Position numbers and translations under genes: made by a program. From Mytilus edulis (lineage: Eukaryota > Mollusca > Bivalvia > Mytilida > Mytilidae): 64,000 nucleotides of DNA. The DNA lies in assembly GCF_963676685.1 (NCBI RefSeq), contig NC_092348.1, positions 15,819,031 to 15,883,030 on the forward strand, written 5' to 3'. Shown here piece after piece: positions 11,387 through 21,069 of the stretch. The notes under the pieces are model-generated. The model made no database searches. It had not been told where the DNA came from and saw nothing but the letters and a program-made list of their open reading frames with translations. Position 1 is the first letter of the stretch; every line of letters starts with the position of its first letter.

Positions 11387-12250
11387 TCCTAGATTACTCT
11401 GACGTCCAACGGCTGTTTTGCCAGACAAGCTGGGACCATGGGACGTCAGAGCTCGTCCCATATCAAAAAGTGGATATTTGCCCACCCAAAATAGATGCGC
11501 TGCTTCGTCGCTTCTGGTGCCGACTGACGGCCTTGAAATTATATAAATCGGGCATCAACATGATCAATGTGTTCATTTTTCATTTATCTCTTCATTTATG
11601 TAAGTTTCACCTACCTGTCAACCTTTTATTTTCTCATTATTAGACAGTTTTCACAGTGACCCATCGATTTCGGCATTTTGACTTTCACTTTCAAATGGAC
11701 GTCAAGTTACGAGAATATGCAAATATTTATATTTTTTCACCTCCTTTGTAGGAGATCGATGATTAACATTTAGTAGCCAACCATGATTTTTCACCTCCTT
11801 TACAGGAGATAGGTATGAAGCATTTAGTTCTGACCACGTTCCAGTTGGAAGCTCTAGGACATTTAGATAACTTGCATCGTAAATGAACGAGGTGTTACAT
11901 TATGGTCATTTGCATAAATCATCACTGTTTTCTTGTGGTCACGTGATAATCTTTGAAAATGAAAGGCAAAATGCAGAAATCGATGGGTCACTGTGAAAAC
12001 TGTCTAATGATGAGAAAATAAAGGTTGGCAGGTAGGTGAAACTTACATAAATGTAGAGATAAATGAAAAATGAACAGATTGATGCCTGATTTATATAATT
12101 CCAAGGTTGTCAGTCGGCACCAGAAGTGACGAAGCAGCGCATCTACTTTGGGTGGGCAAATATCCACTTTTTGATATGGGGCGAGCTCTGACGTCCCACG
12201 GCCCCAGCTTGTCTGACAAAACAGCCGTTGGACGTCAGAGTAATCTCGGA
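11387..12250. mobile_element. Fold-back segment 2, 864 bp with arms of about 300 bp
   Basis: The left arm (11387 to about 11700) and right arm (about 11945 to 12250) are inverted copies. They start at TCC-AGATTACTCTGACGTC and run through the 'cccatcgatttc' block near 11660 and 11975. Both arms keep similar reading frames (…SDVQRLFCQTSW…) only because they are copies, and neither has a start or family resemblance. The centre holds two copies of ttttcacctcctttnnagga (about 11738 and 11790). The segment is bounded by ctactttgagtctag at 11372-11386 and 12251-12265. Confidence 0.88.
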
Positions 12251-12265
12251 CTACTTTGAGTCTAG

Positions 12266-12371
12266 CTGCGGAACCGTAGCTCTTATAGATCCTTATGTTA
12301 TTTTTGACTATTTGCGGGGTCTGCAAATAGTCAAAAAATAACATAAGGACCTAAGAGCTACGGTTCCGCAG
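12266..12371. mobile_element. Fold-back segment 3, 106-bp near-perfect palindrome
   Basis: CTGCGGAACCGTAGCTCTTA at the left end pairs with its reverse complement at the right end, with only a few mismatches and a tiny loop. The segment is flanked exactly by CTACTTTGAGTCTAG (12251-12265 and 12372-12386), a 15-bp direct repeat that looks like a target-site duplication. Confidence 0.9.
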
Positions 12372-12484
12372 CTACTTTGAGTCTAGACAGTGTAGAAATT
12401 ATATCTTTTATTTTCATAAGACTACAAGACAAAAATAAAAGAGCTACCCCCAAAGAGTAATTCAAAGTGCATATAGAATACATT

Positions 12485-12665
12485 AACAATTAATGAATGG
12501 CTGTTATTTATTTTGAATTTATATTTATTTTGAATTTATTGAACCATTTCGCAGATTATGTTCAATGTGAAGAGTCAAAAATTAATTTTAAGGTTCAATA
12601 AATTCAAAACAAATTATTGCCATTCATTATAAATAAATTTCTATCAAAAATAAGGCTCAAAGATA
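12485..12665. mobile_element. Fold-back MITE-like element, damaged copy
   Basis: It carries aatgaatggctgttatttat at the left and gccattcatt at the right. The inner palindrome arms are agagtcaaaaattaatttta and its partner. A fuller copy at 49718-49915 shows this copy has lost part of its left arm. Both copies are followed by the same ataaataaatttctatcaaa block. Confidence 0.8.
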
Positions 12666-12714
12666 TATATATTAATAAGTAAAATCACAAAAATACTGAA
12701 CTCCAAAGAAAATT

Positions 12715-12795
12715 CAATAAGGAAATTCCCAAATCAAATGGCAAAATCAAAAGTTCAAACACATCAAACGAATAGTTAAAATTGTACCTTGATTA
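12715..12795 (-). repeat. Fragment of the 53.7-54.1 kb repeat family
   Basis: aaatggcaaaatcaaaagtt followed by caaacacatcaaacgaa also occurs at 45620-45660 and in related form at 53780 and 55340. Confidence 0.55.
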
Positions 12796-13060
12796 GTCAA
12801 AATATCCTTACTGTGATTCGAAAGAGGTCCCAAATTGTCATTGTTAATGTTATTTTTAGAACAAATTTAAGGTGATCCTACAAAATTAGTCAATATTTTT
12901 ATCGTTAAAAGAAAGTTCATTTTATTGTTTATAATGCACCAAAAATTACTGTTAAAGTCATTTGCCATGAAAACTTAACGTTATTCTTCATGAAGGTACC
13001 CCCATTACAACCCTCATACATGGTATCTAGAGCAATAAATAATAGTCCCATATCACCATG

Positions 13061-13135
13061 ATCACAGTCACTTGAAAATTTAGAGCATTATAGTTCCTGA
13101 TCACAGTCACTTGAAAATCTAGAGCAATAATCATG
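13061..13135 (+). repeat. Direct repeat of a 33-bp motif (third copy at 13678)
   Basis: tgatcacagtcacttgaaaa followed by t(t/c)tagagca(t/a)ta(t/a) occurs twice here. A third copy lies at 13678-13711, directly after the first SINE copy. Confidence 0.8.
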
Positions 13136-13432
13136 ATAATAGTCCAAATACATTTAATTATGATTAAGATGCAAGGCTATTCTTATTTTATTTTCTTAAA
13201 TTAAAAGAGGGTAGTAATGCCCTGTAAAGTATGGGGTCAAACAGTAGTTTTTGGCTACCGTTAGAGTCAAATTGGTTAAAATTTTACCCTGATTCTTCAT
13301 TAGTCGCATATAATTATTATTACCATTACTTTTTAAAAAATTTTAGCGTCTAAAAAAAGGGCACATTTTATCGTCATGCACTAATATATATTTTGTCTTA
13401 TATATTATGTACTGTAGTACGACACTAAATTA
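13136..13432. other. No gene seen
   Basis: AT-rich spacer sequence before the SINE. Confidence 0.4.
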
Positions 13433-13625
13433 AAAAAAACTGACATGGAAGGTAACACCCAGCCACCGAAAGCTTCATTTTTATGAAGCCCAGGTGGTCG
13501 TCTGGTCTAGAGTGCTGGTTACAGTGCAGGCGATTTGATGTTACGATATCTCAGTAGCATGGGTTCGAATCCCGGCAAGGGAAGAACAAAAATTGCGAAA
13601 GCAAATTTACAGATCTGACATTTTT
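13433..13625 (+). mobile_element. tRNA-derived SINE, copy 1
   Basis: A tRNA-like segment has an A-box-like stretch (TGGTCTAGAGTGC, from 13503) and a B box GGTTCGAATCC (13562-13572), preceded by aagcttcatttttatgaagc. It does not fold into a credible functional tRNA: there is no acceptor pairing and it sits inside a conserved longer unit. The same unit recurs inverted at 14470-14655. Confidence 0.8.
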
Positions 13626-13802
13626 CAGTTGATGTTTAGACAGGTTGTATATATTTACATGTATATATGTATATATATGATCACAGTCACTTGAAAATTT
13701 AGAGCATTATAAAATGTAGTTAGTTAAATGCATTTTGTTTAAATATACTTCTTCACTTTTTTGGTCTTTTGGAAAATGTTGTTTGTGCTGTATTTAGACC
13801 CT

Positions 13803-13890
13803 CTGAACTGCTGGTTAAATCTGAACCGCTGGTTAACTTAACAGCCGGTTTATCTGAACCGCCGGTTAATTGACAACCGCCGGTTACCAT
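13803..13890 (+). repeat. Short repeat of the (g)ccgccggtta type
   Basis: Five spaced copies, from ctgctggttaa to ccgccggttacc, become progressively closer to CCGCCGGTTA. Confidence 0.7.
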
Positions 13891-13914
13891 AATATATAAA
13901 TAGGGTGCAAATAT

Positions 13915-13985
13915 TAATCCACCATTCTGCCTGTGATGAAGGTCCTTTTTGGACCGAAACCAGTCAGGCTATGAAACATCACCAG
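13915..13985 (+). repeat. Repeat with tgatga-hairpin-gaaa core
   Basis: gtgatgaaggtcctttttgg accgaaacc has a 5-bp hairpin GGTCC/GGACC between TGATGA and GAAAC. This is the arrangement of a common invertebrate repeat and superficially that of a hammerhead ribozyme. An extra A and a changed first core base argue against activity. Confidence 0.5.
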
Positions 13986-14267
13986 GCGCTGTTAATTATG
14001 TGTATTGGTATATATACTATATTTTTATGCTTTTACGTTTTTCTCACTGATACACATAATTAATATGGCTTCTACTAACAAAGCTCCATTTGCAGTTAAT
14101 GTGTTTAGAGACCACTTATGTCAGTACACCTTTCCTATATTGCCTGTATTTAGACCCTTCTACAACGAAATTTGTTTTACATGCACACGTATAAAAATTG
14201 CGGTTTTTATCCAACGCAATCATAGGTTTGAACATATTTTTCAATTTAGACTAGTTTATATATATAT

Positions 14268-14400
14268 ATATATGAAGCCCAGTTGGTCATGTTGGTCATG
14301 TGGTTTAGCGCGCCGGTTACAGTGCAGGCGATTTGGTGTCATGATATCTCAGAAGCATTGGTTTGAATCCTGGCGAGGGAAGAACAAAATAACTTGTGAA
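14268..14400 (+). mobile_element. tRNA-derived SINE, copy 2 (degenerate)
   Basis: It lies between copies 1 and 3. It matches gaagccca, ggttacagtgcaggcgattt and a decayed B box GGTTTGAATCC (14360-14370). It interrupts the tail of a 154-codon fortuitous frame (14005-14469). Confidence 0.75.
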
Positions 14401-14469
14401 AGCAAATTTACACATCTAACATTATATACAACTCGTTTAAACATCGACCCAACAATGTTAGATCTGTAA

Positions 14470-14655
14470 ATTTAACATTTTTAGTTTTTCCCTTGCCGGG
14501 ATTCGAACCCATACTACTGAGATATCGTGACACCAAATCGACTGCACTGTAACCAGTGCTCTAGACCACACGATCACCTGGGCTTCATAAAAATGAAGCT
14601 TTCGGTGGCCGGGTGTTACCTTTCCATGTCAGTTTTTATCTAACGTCGTACTAAT
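14470..14655 (-). mobile_element. tRNA-derived SINE, copy 3 (inverted relative to copy 1)
   Basis: The minus strand repeats copy 1 through ctgacatgga, aggtaacacc, aagcttcatttttatgaagc and the B box GGTTCGAATCC. With copy 1 it forms an inverted pair about 0.85 kb apart. Confidence 0.8.
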
Positions 14656-14934
14656 ATATATATATAAAAATTGTACACAACAACAATAACAAAAAAAGGA
14701 ACTATAAATGTAATTATTAATAAATATCCTTTATCAGTAAATAATATGATTGTTTTTTTTGTTATTGGTGTTGTTGTGTACACTTTTTAGGCGTTTATAT
14801 AATTTATTTATTGTGTACATGTATCTTTACTCGAAAAGATCCAGCGCCCTAGTGGAAAAAATCGTTGACTATTATTCAGATGTTTTATAATTACACCCAA
14901 CAGTGTTAGAGTTTTCTGCTGACAAATTTTTGTC

Positions 14935-15045
14935 TGTCCCTCAGCATGCTCAGTGGGATTCCAACTCACACCTTTGATACACTACAACACCAATTGCTTA
15001 TCCTCATGTCCAGAGCTCTACACCACTCGACCACAGTCTATAGGA
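14935..15045 (-). mobile_element. Second tRNA-derived SINE type
   Basis: The minus strand reads gtggtcgagtggtgtagagc then, 60 nt on, gtgagttggaatccc. These are an A-box/B-box pair at tRNA spacing with a long variable part, as in Leu/Ser-type tRNAs. It is not a functional tRNA by eye. Confidence 0.6.
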
Positions 15046-15284
15046 TACTTATTTTCCATAGTCCATCGATGCAGCATGTTAATGTTGGCGACCTATGTGC
15101 ACAGTCAGTAAATTTTTAATGGGAACAACCTATGGTGAAACCTCATGTAAAATTTAATGGCTGTGCATATACCATATTAGGTCATTGACGGCTTGTACAT
15201 AATCCACTCTTATATTTATCATCTGTTTATTATATATTTATTCATTAAATAACAGTTTATAACATTCTTTTTTTATTTTGCCAG
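15046..15284. other. Upstream region of the PREY gene, no motif identified
   Basis: AT-rich sequence. A pyrimidine-rich stretch ending in ttttgccag at 15284 could be a 3' splice site. If so, the transcript starts further upstream in a non-coding exon. No TATA box was identified. Confidence 0.35.
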
Positions 15285-15298
15285 AAAGCAAGAGAGAC

Positions 15299-15319
15299 AT
15301 GTTATCATGGTTAATTTGA
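15299..15319 (+). promoter_or_regulatory. Possible upstream ORF of PREY
   Basis: ATG at 15299 opens a 6-codon frame that ends at TGA 15317-15319 and overlaps the weak in-frame ATG at 15307. If transcribed, it would penalise use of 15307 and favour 15373. Confidence 0.35.
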
Positions 15320-15372
15320 TTAAATTTGTTTTTAGTTCATTATTTTTCTCAAAAGATATATATTCTGCTGCC

Positions 15373-15578
15373 ATGGCTGTAAAGCTTTTGTTCATTACAA
15401 AATCATTGTACTCTGTATTTATAGGAAAAGTCTTCACACACAACATAATTGGTGTTCAATCAAAGTTTTCCACATCATCATGTCTTTTAAATGGTTACAG
15501 AGAGGCAACTTCAACTACAGAATTTGATGAATCTATGCTAGAGTTTGTTGTGTGTCCATTATCAAAAACTAAATTAAG
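15373..15578 (+). CDS. PYURF: PREY exon 1
   Basis: Targeting peptide and the start of the Trm112-like domain, ending inside the Arg codon at the donor AG|gtaaga. Confidence 0.9.
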
Positions 15579-17580
15579 GTAAGAGCTTGTATGTTTAATG
15601 AAAAGTGTCCTATCCCAATATAACGTTAGTCATGTTAGTACATTTTGTATGAGGACAATAAACAAAGTGTCCCTGGACTAGTATACACACTAATATAACC
15701 TGACATTGCATTACGGTAAGTACCAGAACAAGGAACAAGAACTACTTTTAGGAGCTGTTAAAAATACAGTATTATAGGATCTCGGTCCTATAGTTTGGTC
15801 CTGAATGATGTATTACATAGTAAAACATGTTTACCCTATGTTTAAAAAATTCAGACATGCATATATTATTTGAAAACAGTTGAATTTTGAATTTTGAATA
15901 GACATTGATTTAAACACATTTTCTGTTGTGTATACAGGTAAAGTGTATCTGTGTACTATGTGTCTATCTAAATATGTATATATTTTTTCATTGTGTATTT
16001 ATCTCAAAATTTATAATATTTTGTTTTATATGTTTATTGTGTAAATATTTACCTGTTTTCTTTTTGTATATAAAATCTTCATATACATGGAGGGACTAAA
16101 TATTCATTCATTCATTTATTCATTTCGTTTGTTAGTTTGTTCCTTCATACGTTCGTTTGGAAAAGAACAACTGTCACCAAAAAAGATATCTGAATAGTTG
16201 TATATAGTGTAGTTATATAATTAAATGGGTGGTGTTTGTGCCAGAATGTTCTTACAAATATGTCTAATCTTGGGAATGACATAACAATAAAATTTGGTCA
16301 TTAAGGCATAGCATATTTTCATTTTTTGCTCACCTGGCCCAAAGGGCCAAGTGAGTTTAATATAGGACCCTATGGGAAATGCATACAAATGACTTCTTTT
16401 AGAGAACCACTGAATGGAATGAAATCAAACATAGCATGAATGTTCCTTATGAGGTGCTGACCAAGTGTTGTTACTTTGTAGCTGATCCATCATCCAAGAT
16501 GGCCGCCAGGGGGGGACTTAGTTTAACATAGGACCCTATGGGAAATGCACACAAATGATTTCTTTTAGAGAACCACTGAATGGAATAAAACCAAACATGG
16601 CATGAATGTTCCTTATGAGGTACTGACCAAGTGTTGTTACTTTGTAGCTGATCCATCATCCAAGATGGCCGACAGCAGGGGACTTAGTTTAATATAGGAC
16701 CCTATGGGAAATGCATACAAATATCTTCTTTTAGAGAACCACTGAGTGGAATGAAACCAAACATAGCACGAATGTTCCTTATGAGGTACTGACCAAGTAT
16801 TGTTACTTTGTAGCTGATTCATCATCCAAGATGGCCGCCAGCCTTGGACTTAGTTTAACATAGGACCCTAGGGGAAATGCATACAAATTTCTATTTTTAG
16901 AGAACCACTGAATTGAATGAAACCAAACATGTTTGTTCCTTTCCTTTTGAGGTGCTTGCCAATTGTTGATACTTTGTAGCCAAATTATATCTTTTTTTAT
17001 ATGATTTCAAAAACCCAAGTAAATCAGGTGAGCGATACAGGCTCTTGAGAGCCTATAGTTCCTGTAAAGCTTTTCTTCTTTAGTTAAAGCATATGAGTAA
17101 TGGTATCATGTAAAGTTTTAATTTTGATGAATTTTGCAGGGCCAAATCTGTTTCAAAAACCATCTTGTTACATACAATTATTCATTATTCTTTTTTTAGT
17201 CGCACAAGAATTATGATTCTGTCAAATTGTTTTGTCAACCTAAACCCAAACATGTTAAAACCATGACAGAAAATGTCAACAGTAGTTCAGTTATTGAATA
17301 CTATCAGGAAATGCATTTCATTTAAAAAAATAATAGATGCTTATTGTTTAAATGCATCAAATAAGAAAATAAAATGGGCAAATAAATGTGGAGTGTTATT
17401 GATTGTCATTACAAACTGTCCTGTTCTCTTTGCAGGTATGACAAAGATAATAATGAGCTGGTTTGTGATGAGATTCAAGTAGCATATCCAATTATTAATG
17501 GTATACCAAATCTGATACCTCAAGATGCCAGAAATTTAAAAATAGCATCTAATGGAACTTCAAACACTGGAAAATCTTAA
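15373..17580 (+). CDS. PYURF: PREY (PYURF) mitochondrial protein, 2 coding exons
   Basis: Exon 15373-15578 joins 17436-17580 (AG|gtaaga ... tgcag|G), giving 116 aa. The C-terminal half has the Trm112-like/UPF0434 signature: LEFVVCPLSKTKLRYD, a spacer with NELVCDE, then VAYPIINGIPNLIPQDAR. The N-terminus is basic and hydroxylated with no acidic residues early on, consistent with a mitochondrial targeting peptide. Family knowledge: PREY is a matrix chaperone of SAM-dependent methyltransferases, supporting complex I assembly (NDUFAF5) and coenzyme Q synthesis (COQ5). I chose ATG 15373 because it has a strong context (gccATGg) and gives a length close to the roughly 114 aa of the human protein. 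An in-frame ATG at 15307 would add 22 aa. The cysteine pattern of archetypal Trm112 zinc sites is largely lost, as is usual for PREY. A 0.7-kb interspersed repeat sits in the intron. Confidence 0.93.
16328..17058 (+). repeat. Interspersed repeat 'A', copy 1 (in PREY intron)
   Basis: It starts with the hairpin gctcacctggcccaaagggc caagtgag and ends with the hairpin aggctcttgagagcct plus atagtt. Inside are about four tandem units of 166 bp, starting near 16362, 16528, 16693 and 16859, each carrying 'ggaccctatgggaaatgc' and 'catccaagatggccg'. Minus-strand frames 16471-16659 and 16637-16825 are repeat artefacts. Copies with different internal sequence but the same ends lie at 22451-25316 and 35714-37506. 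Confidence 0.85.
17436..17580 (+). CDS. PYURF: PREY exon 2
   Basis: It encodes the conserved AYPIINGIPNLIP core and a short polar tail, with stop at 17578-17580. AATAAA at 17580-17585 overlaps the stop, but real polyadenylation may be further on. Confidence 0.92.
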
Positions 17581-17585
17581 ATAAA

Positions 17586-18040
17586 ATATATAAACATAAT
17601 TAGATTGATTTTGGTTGATTTTTTTTCTACTTGATGATGATTTTTTCACATGTTTATTTCTTTATCATGTTTATAAATTAATGGTTTGCTTGGTCCTATG
17701 GTCCATAGTTTTAATTGTTTTTTTTTCTCTTCATCTACAAGATCAATTTCATCCAAACTTTGGACTATTTTTTGTTCTTAGGCTATTATCGGGACAATTT
17801 TTCTAATTTTTGACTAATTCTTAACTAATTCTTGTTAATTTTAATAAATAGATAAAACACTACACAAACATAGGTAAGCAAAACCAGATTTGAAAAAAAA
17901 TGCTGAAATGATTGAAACTATTGAATGACTAATAAGAAACTGTAGACAGTAAAAAGATCCATAATAATGGCAGTATGACTGAATCATTGGATGATTATTT
18001 ATATGACTTATTGACCATTAATGATAATTTTGTACTAATT
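17586..18040. other. PREY 3' flank, no further gene
   Basis: AT-rich. A 63-codon frame at 17615-17806 is unremarkable and may be 3' UTR. Confidence 0.4.
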
Positions 18041-18045
18041 TTTAT

Positions 18046-20372
18046 ACGACCGCAAAAAAGTTTTGGTCGTATATTGGTATGACGTTGGCGTCGTCGTCAT
18101 CGTCCGAAGACATTTGGTTTATATAACTTTAGAATAAGTAAATAGAAATCTATGAAATTTAAACACAAGGTTTATGACCATAAAAGGAAGGCTAGGATTG
18201 ATTTTGGGAGTTTTGGTCCTAAAAGTTTAGGAATTAGGGGCTAAAAAGGGCCCAAATAAGCATTTTTCTTGGTTTTCGTACAATAACTTTAGTATAACTA
18301 AACAGAAATCTATGAAAATTGAAGATAAGGTTAATAACCACAAAAGGAAGGTTGGGATTGGTTTTGGGAGTTTTGGTCCCAACAGTTAAGGATTTAGGGG
18401 CCAAAAGGGGCCAAAATTAAACTTTGTTTGATTTCATCAAAAAATGAATTATTGGGGTTCTTTGATATGCCAAATCTAACTGTGTTTTTAGGTTCTTAAT
18501 TTTTGGTCCTGTTTTCAAATCCGTCTACATTAAGGTCCAAAGGGTCCAAAATTAAACTAAAACTAAGTTTTGTTTTAACAAAAATTGAATTCTTGGGGTT
18601 CTTTGATATGCTAAATCTAAACATGTACTTAGATTTTTGATTATGGGCCCAGTTTTCAAGTTGGTCCAAATCCGGGTCCAAAATTAAACTTTGTTTGATT
18701 TTAACAAAAATTGATTATATGGGGTTCTTCAATATGCTGAATCTATTACCATGTATTTAGATTTTTAATATTTTGCGCCGGTTATCAAATTGGTCCACAA
18801 TGAGGTCTTAAGGGTCTAAAATTGAACATTATTTGATTTCATAAAAAATTGAACTCTTGGGGTTATATGATATGTTGAATCTTACCATGCATTTAGATTT
18901 GGGATATTGGACCATAAAAGGTAAATGTCCTATTTAAAATTTTTAAGTTTTTGGGATACGACTGCTTTCAAGCAATCTGTAGACTTATACCATTGACTCA
19001 GGGCCTTGCCCTCTCGTCAACCGCTTTATTCTAAACATTAAGAAACATCTCAGATTCTTATGATTGCCTTGCTTTAAAATGTAAAAAAAACAAAGGATTG
19101 AACTTAATCAACTTTCCTATAATGTTCTTTTCATAATCTTCATGTTTGATATTTCCCTTGACTTATATGCGTGTTTTTAACAACACGGAATATCAGAATT
19201 AAGCAGTATTTATAATTAGTGTTTTTATAAATTTAGAAACACGTGAGAGGGAATTCCCCAATTTTGATAAAAATGCGAGAGTTCTCTGAATTCTGATAAA
19301 TCTATTTCTGTCACATAAGAACTGAAGTGGAGTTTTTCTTATATGTCACTGTTATGAAACTGATACTTCTATAAAGAAATAGAGAACCGTCTAGGTCGTT
19401 TAATATAACATTTAATATACTTTCTTGCTCCAGGGTTTGTTTAGGTAATTATGCGCATGCGTAAAGTTTTCTTGACTCCAAGGGGTACAAGATTGAATGG
19501 TTGCTCAGGAGTCCCCACTCAATTGATTAATTTAAAACTCATGTGATCCTTTCTATGTATCTCTGCTATTAAGGGTTATTGTTGTTGGATAATTTTAAAT
19601 CATATGCATCATTTAAATTAAAATAAATGTAGTCCACATCGTAAAGGTGTAACTCAACACCCTTTCAGACGAAATAGAGTCTTCCATATTATCGTTTCCC
19701 GTCAGGAAGCAACTTACGTCAATTCTGAATCAAAACACGTCGAGAAAAATTAACTCGTTCTGTCGATAAACGTCGTATTATATTAAAAATGATCGCAATT
19801 TAAACCGAGGAATGTGTACGGAAAGGAGACATGACCACTGACCCAAAGGAAATGAAATATTTAAGTTATGAATAAGGGTTCTTCCTAGAATTAACGTAGG
19901 AAAATAGGTGATAAGATACGATGTGAAATACCTTCTATCACTCTGAGTTTCAGTGACTACTGTGGAAAGTAAACTTGGAATTAATGGTACAAAAATAAAA
20001 CACAATAGGCCTAAGTACATTGTTCATACACTTGTATCCGGGATTGGCTATTTTGTAACTATTCAGTTACGTAAATTACATTTTACATGTGCAGTTGAAT
20101 TAGTTTTGAAAATAATATTATCCAGCTACATGTATACATGTGTCAATGAAAACAATGGCAATCGTATCCTTCAGAACAATCTGCTCTTTGATTAAGTTTA
20201 AGTTTTTAGACCACATTCATTCTGTGTCAGAAACCTATGTTGTATAAACTATTTAATCACAATCCAAATTCAGAGCTGTATCAAGCTTAAATGTTGTGTC
20301 CATACTTGCCCCAACTGTTCAGGATTCGATCTCTGCGGTCGTATAAAGCTGCGCCCTGCGGAGTATCTGGTT
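18046..20372 (+). repeat. Interspersed repeat 'B', copy 1
   Basis: It begins tacgaccgcaaaaaagtttt ggtcgtatattgg, a terminal hairpin, and ends ggtcgtataaagctgcgccc tgcggagtatctggtt. The first 0.9 kb consists of loosely repeated units of about 120-150 bp (aagggtccaaaattaaact, ttggggttctttgatatgc). The same ends define copy 2 at 22878-24514. About 1.3 kb between roughly 18970 and 20300 has no counterpart in copy 2 and may be a further insertion. Confidence 0.8.
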
Positions 20373-20764
20373 ATGTCTTAAAAACTATTTGCCTGTTTAA
20401 ATATTTTAACTGTAATAGATAGATCAAATTTGCACAGAGCAAACATGTAAACCATTTACAAGATTTAAATGCCAGTATGACAAAAACTTTGTGATGATTC
20501 CTACATTGCCTTTCAAAACAAATTTTGACTAAATATCGTTTTTTTTTGCGTATAATCTAGAAAACTATAAGTTTGGTAGAAATGTTTGCATTGGAAATTA
20601 CCAGCATTGAATGCACACCATCTTAGAAAAATGTCAATGAGAACAAAACCAATTAAGATCTAGAGTAAATGAAACAACGATTTCTGTCTACTTGATGAAT
20701 ATTGCACTATATACTTGTTTTTAAAATCTTATTTGACATTGCCAAAAAAGCATGAAGTTTGGCT

Positions 20765-21065
20765 AACCACAAAACCAGGTTTAACCATGTTAACCCACCA
20801 TTTAATCTTAAAATGTCCTGTACCAAGTCAGGAAAATGGCAGTTGTTTTCTTATAGTTCGCTTCTGTGTGTGTTACATTGTTGTTTGGTTTGTTGTGGCA
20901 TTTATGTATTTCTGTTGTTTCGTTGTTTTCATCTTATAGTTGATGTGTATCCCTCGGTTTTAGTTTGTAACCCGGATTTGTTGTCCCTAAATCGATATGA
21001 CTTTCGACAAGCGGTATACTACTGTTGCGTTTATTTAAGACTTATTTGCTTTTTACAGATTTTTT
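20765..21065 (+). repeat. Interspersed repeat 'H', copy
   Basis: The run accaggtttaaccatgttaa ... gtaccaagtcaggaaaatgg ... gttttagtttgtaacccgga ... gcggtatactactgttgc recurs in reverse complement at 53735-54115 and partly at 39405-39545, 45600-45765 and 55340-55510. The overlapping 131- and 74-codon frames here are repeat by-products. Confidence 0.8.
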
Positions 21066-21069
21066 TTAT

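Noticed and set aside
11377-12344. Matching reading frames in both arms of fold-back segment 2 (…DVQRLFCQTSW…)
   Set aside because: The arms are inverted DNA copies, so frames match automatically. There is no start context, no family resemblance and the ends differ.
13488-13575. Candidate tRNA gene
   Set aside because: It has A- and B-box-like sequences but no acceptor-stem pairing, and three copies are embedded in the same longer unit. It is a SINE.
13915-13985. Second hammerhead ribozyme (tgatga-hairpin-gaaac)
   Set aside because: The first core base is changed, an extra A separates the core from stem II, and no stem III with a cleavage triplet follows.
14005-14469. 154-codon plus-strand frame
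   Set aside because: The second half is SINE copy 2 and a (TA)n run. The first half has no recognisable domain.
16471-16825. Two similar 62-codon minus-strand frames
   Set aside because: They are translations of successive 166-bp tandem units in repeat A.
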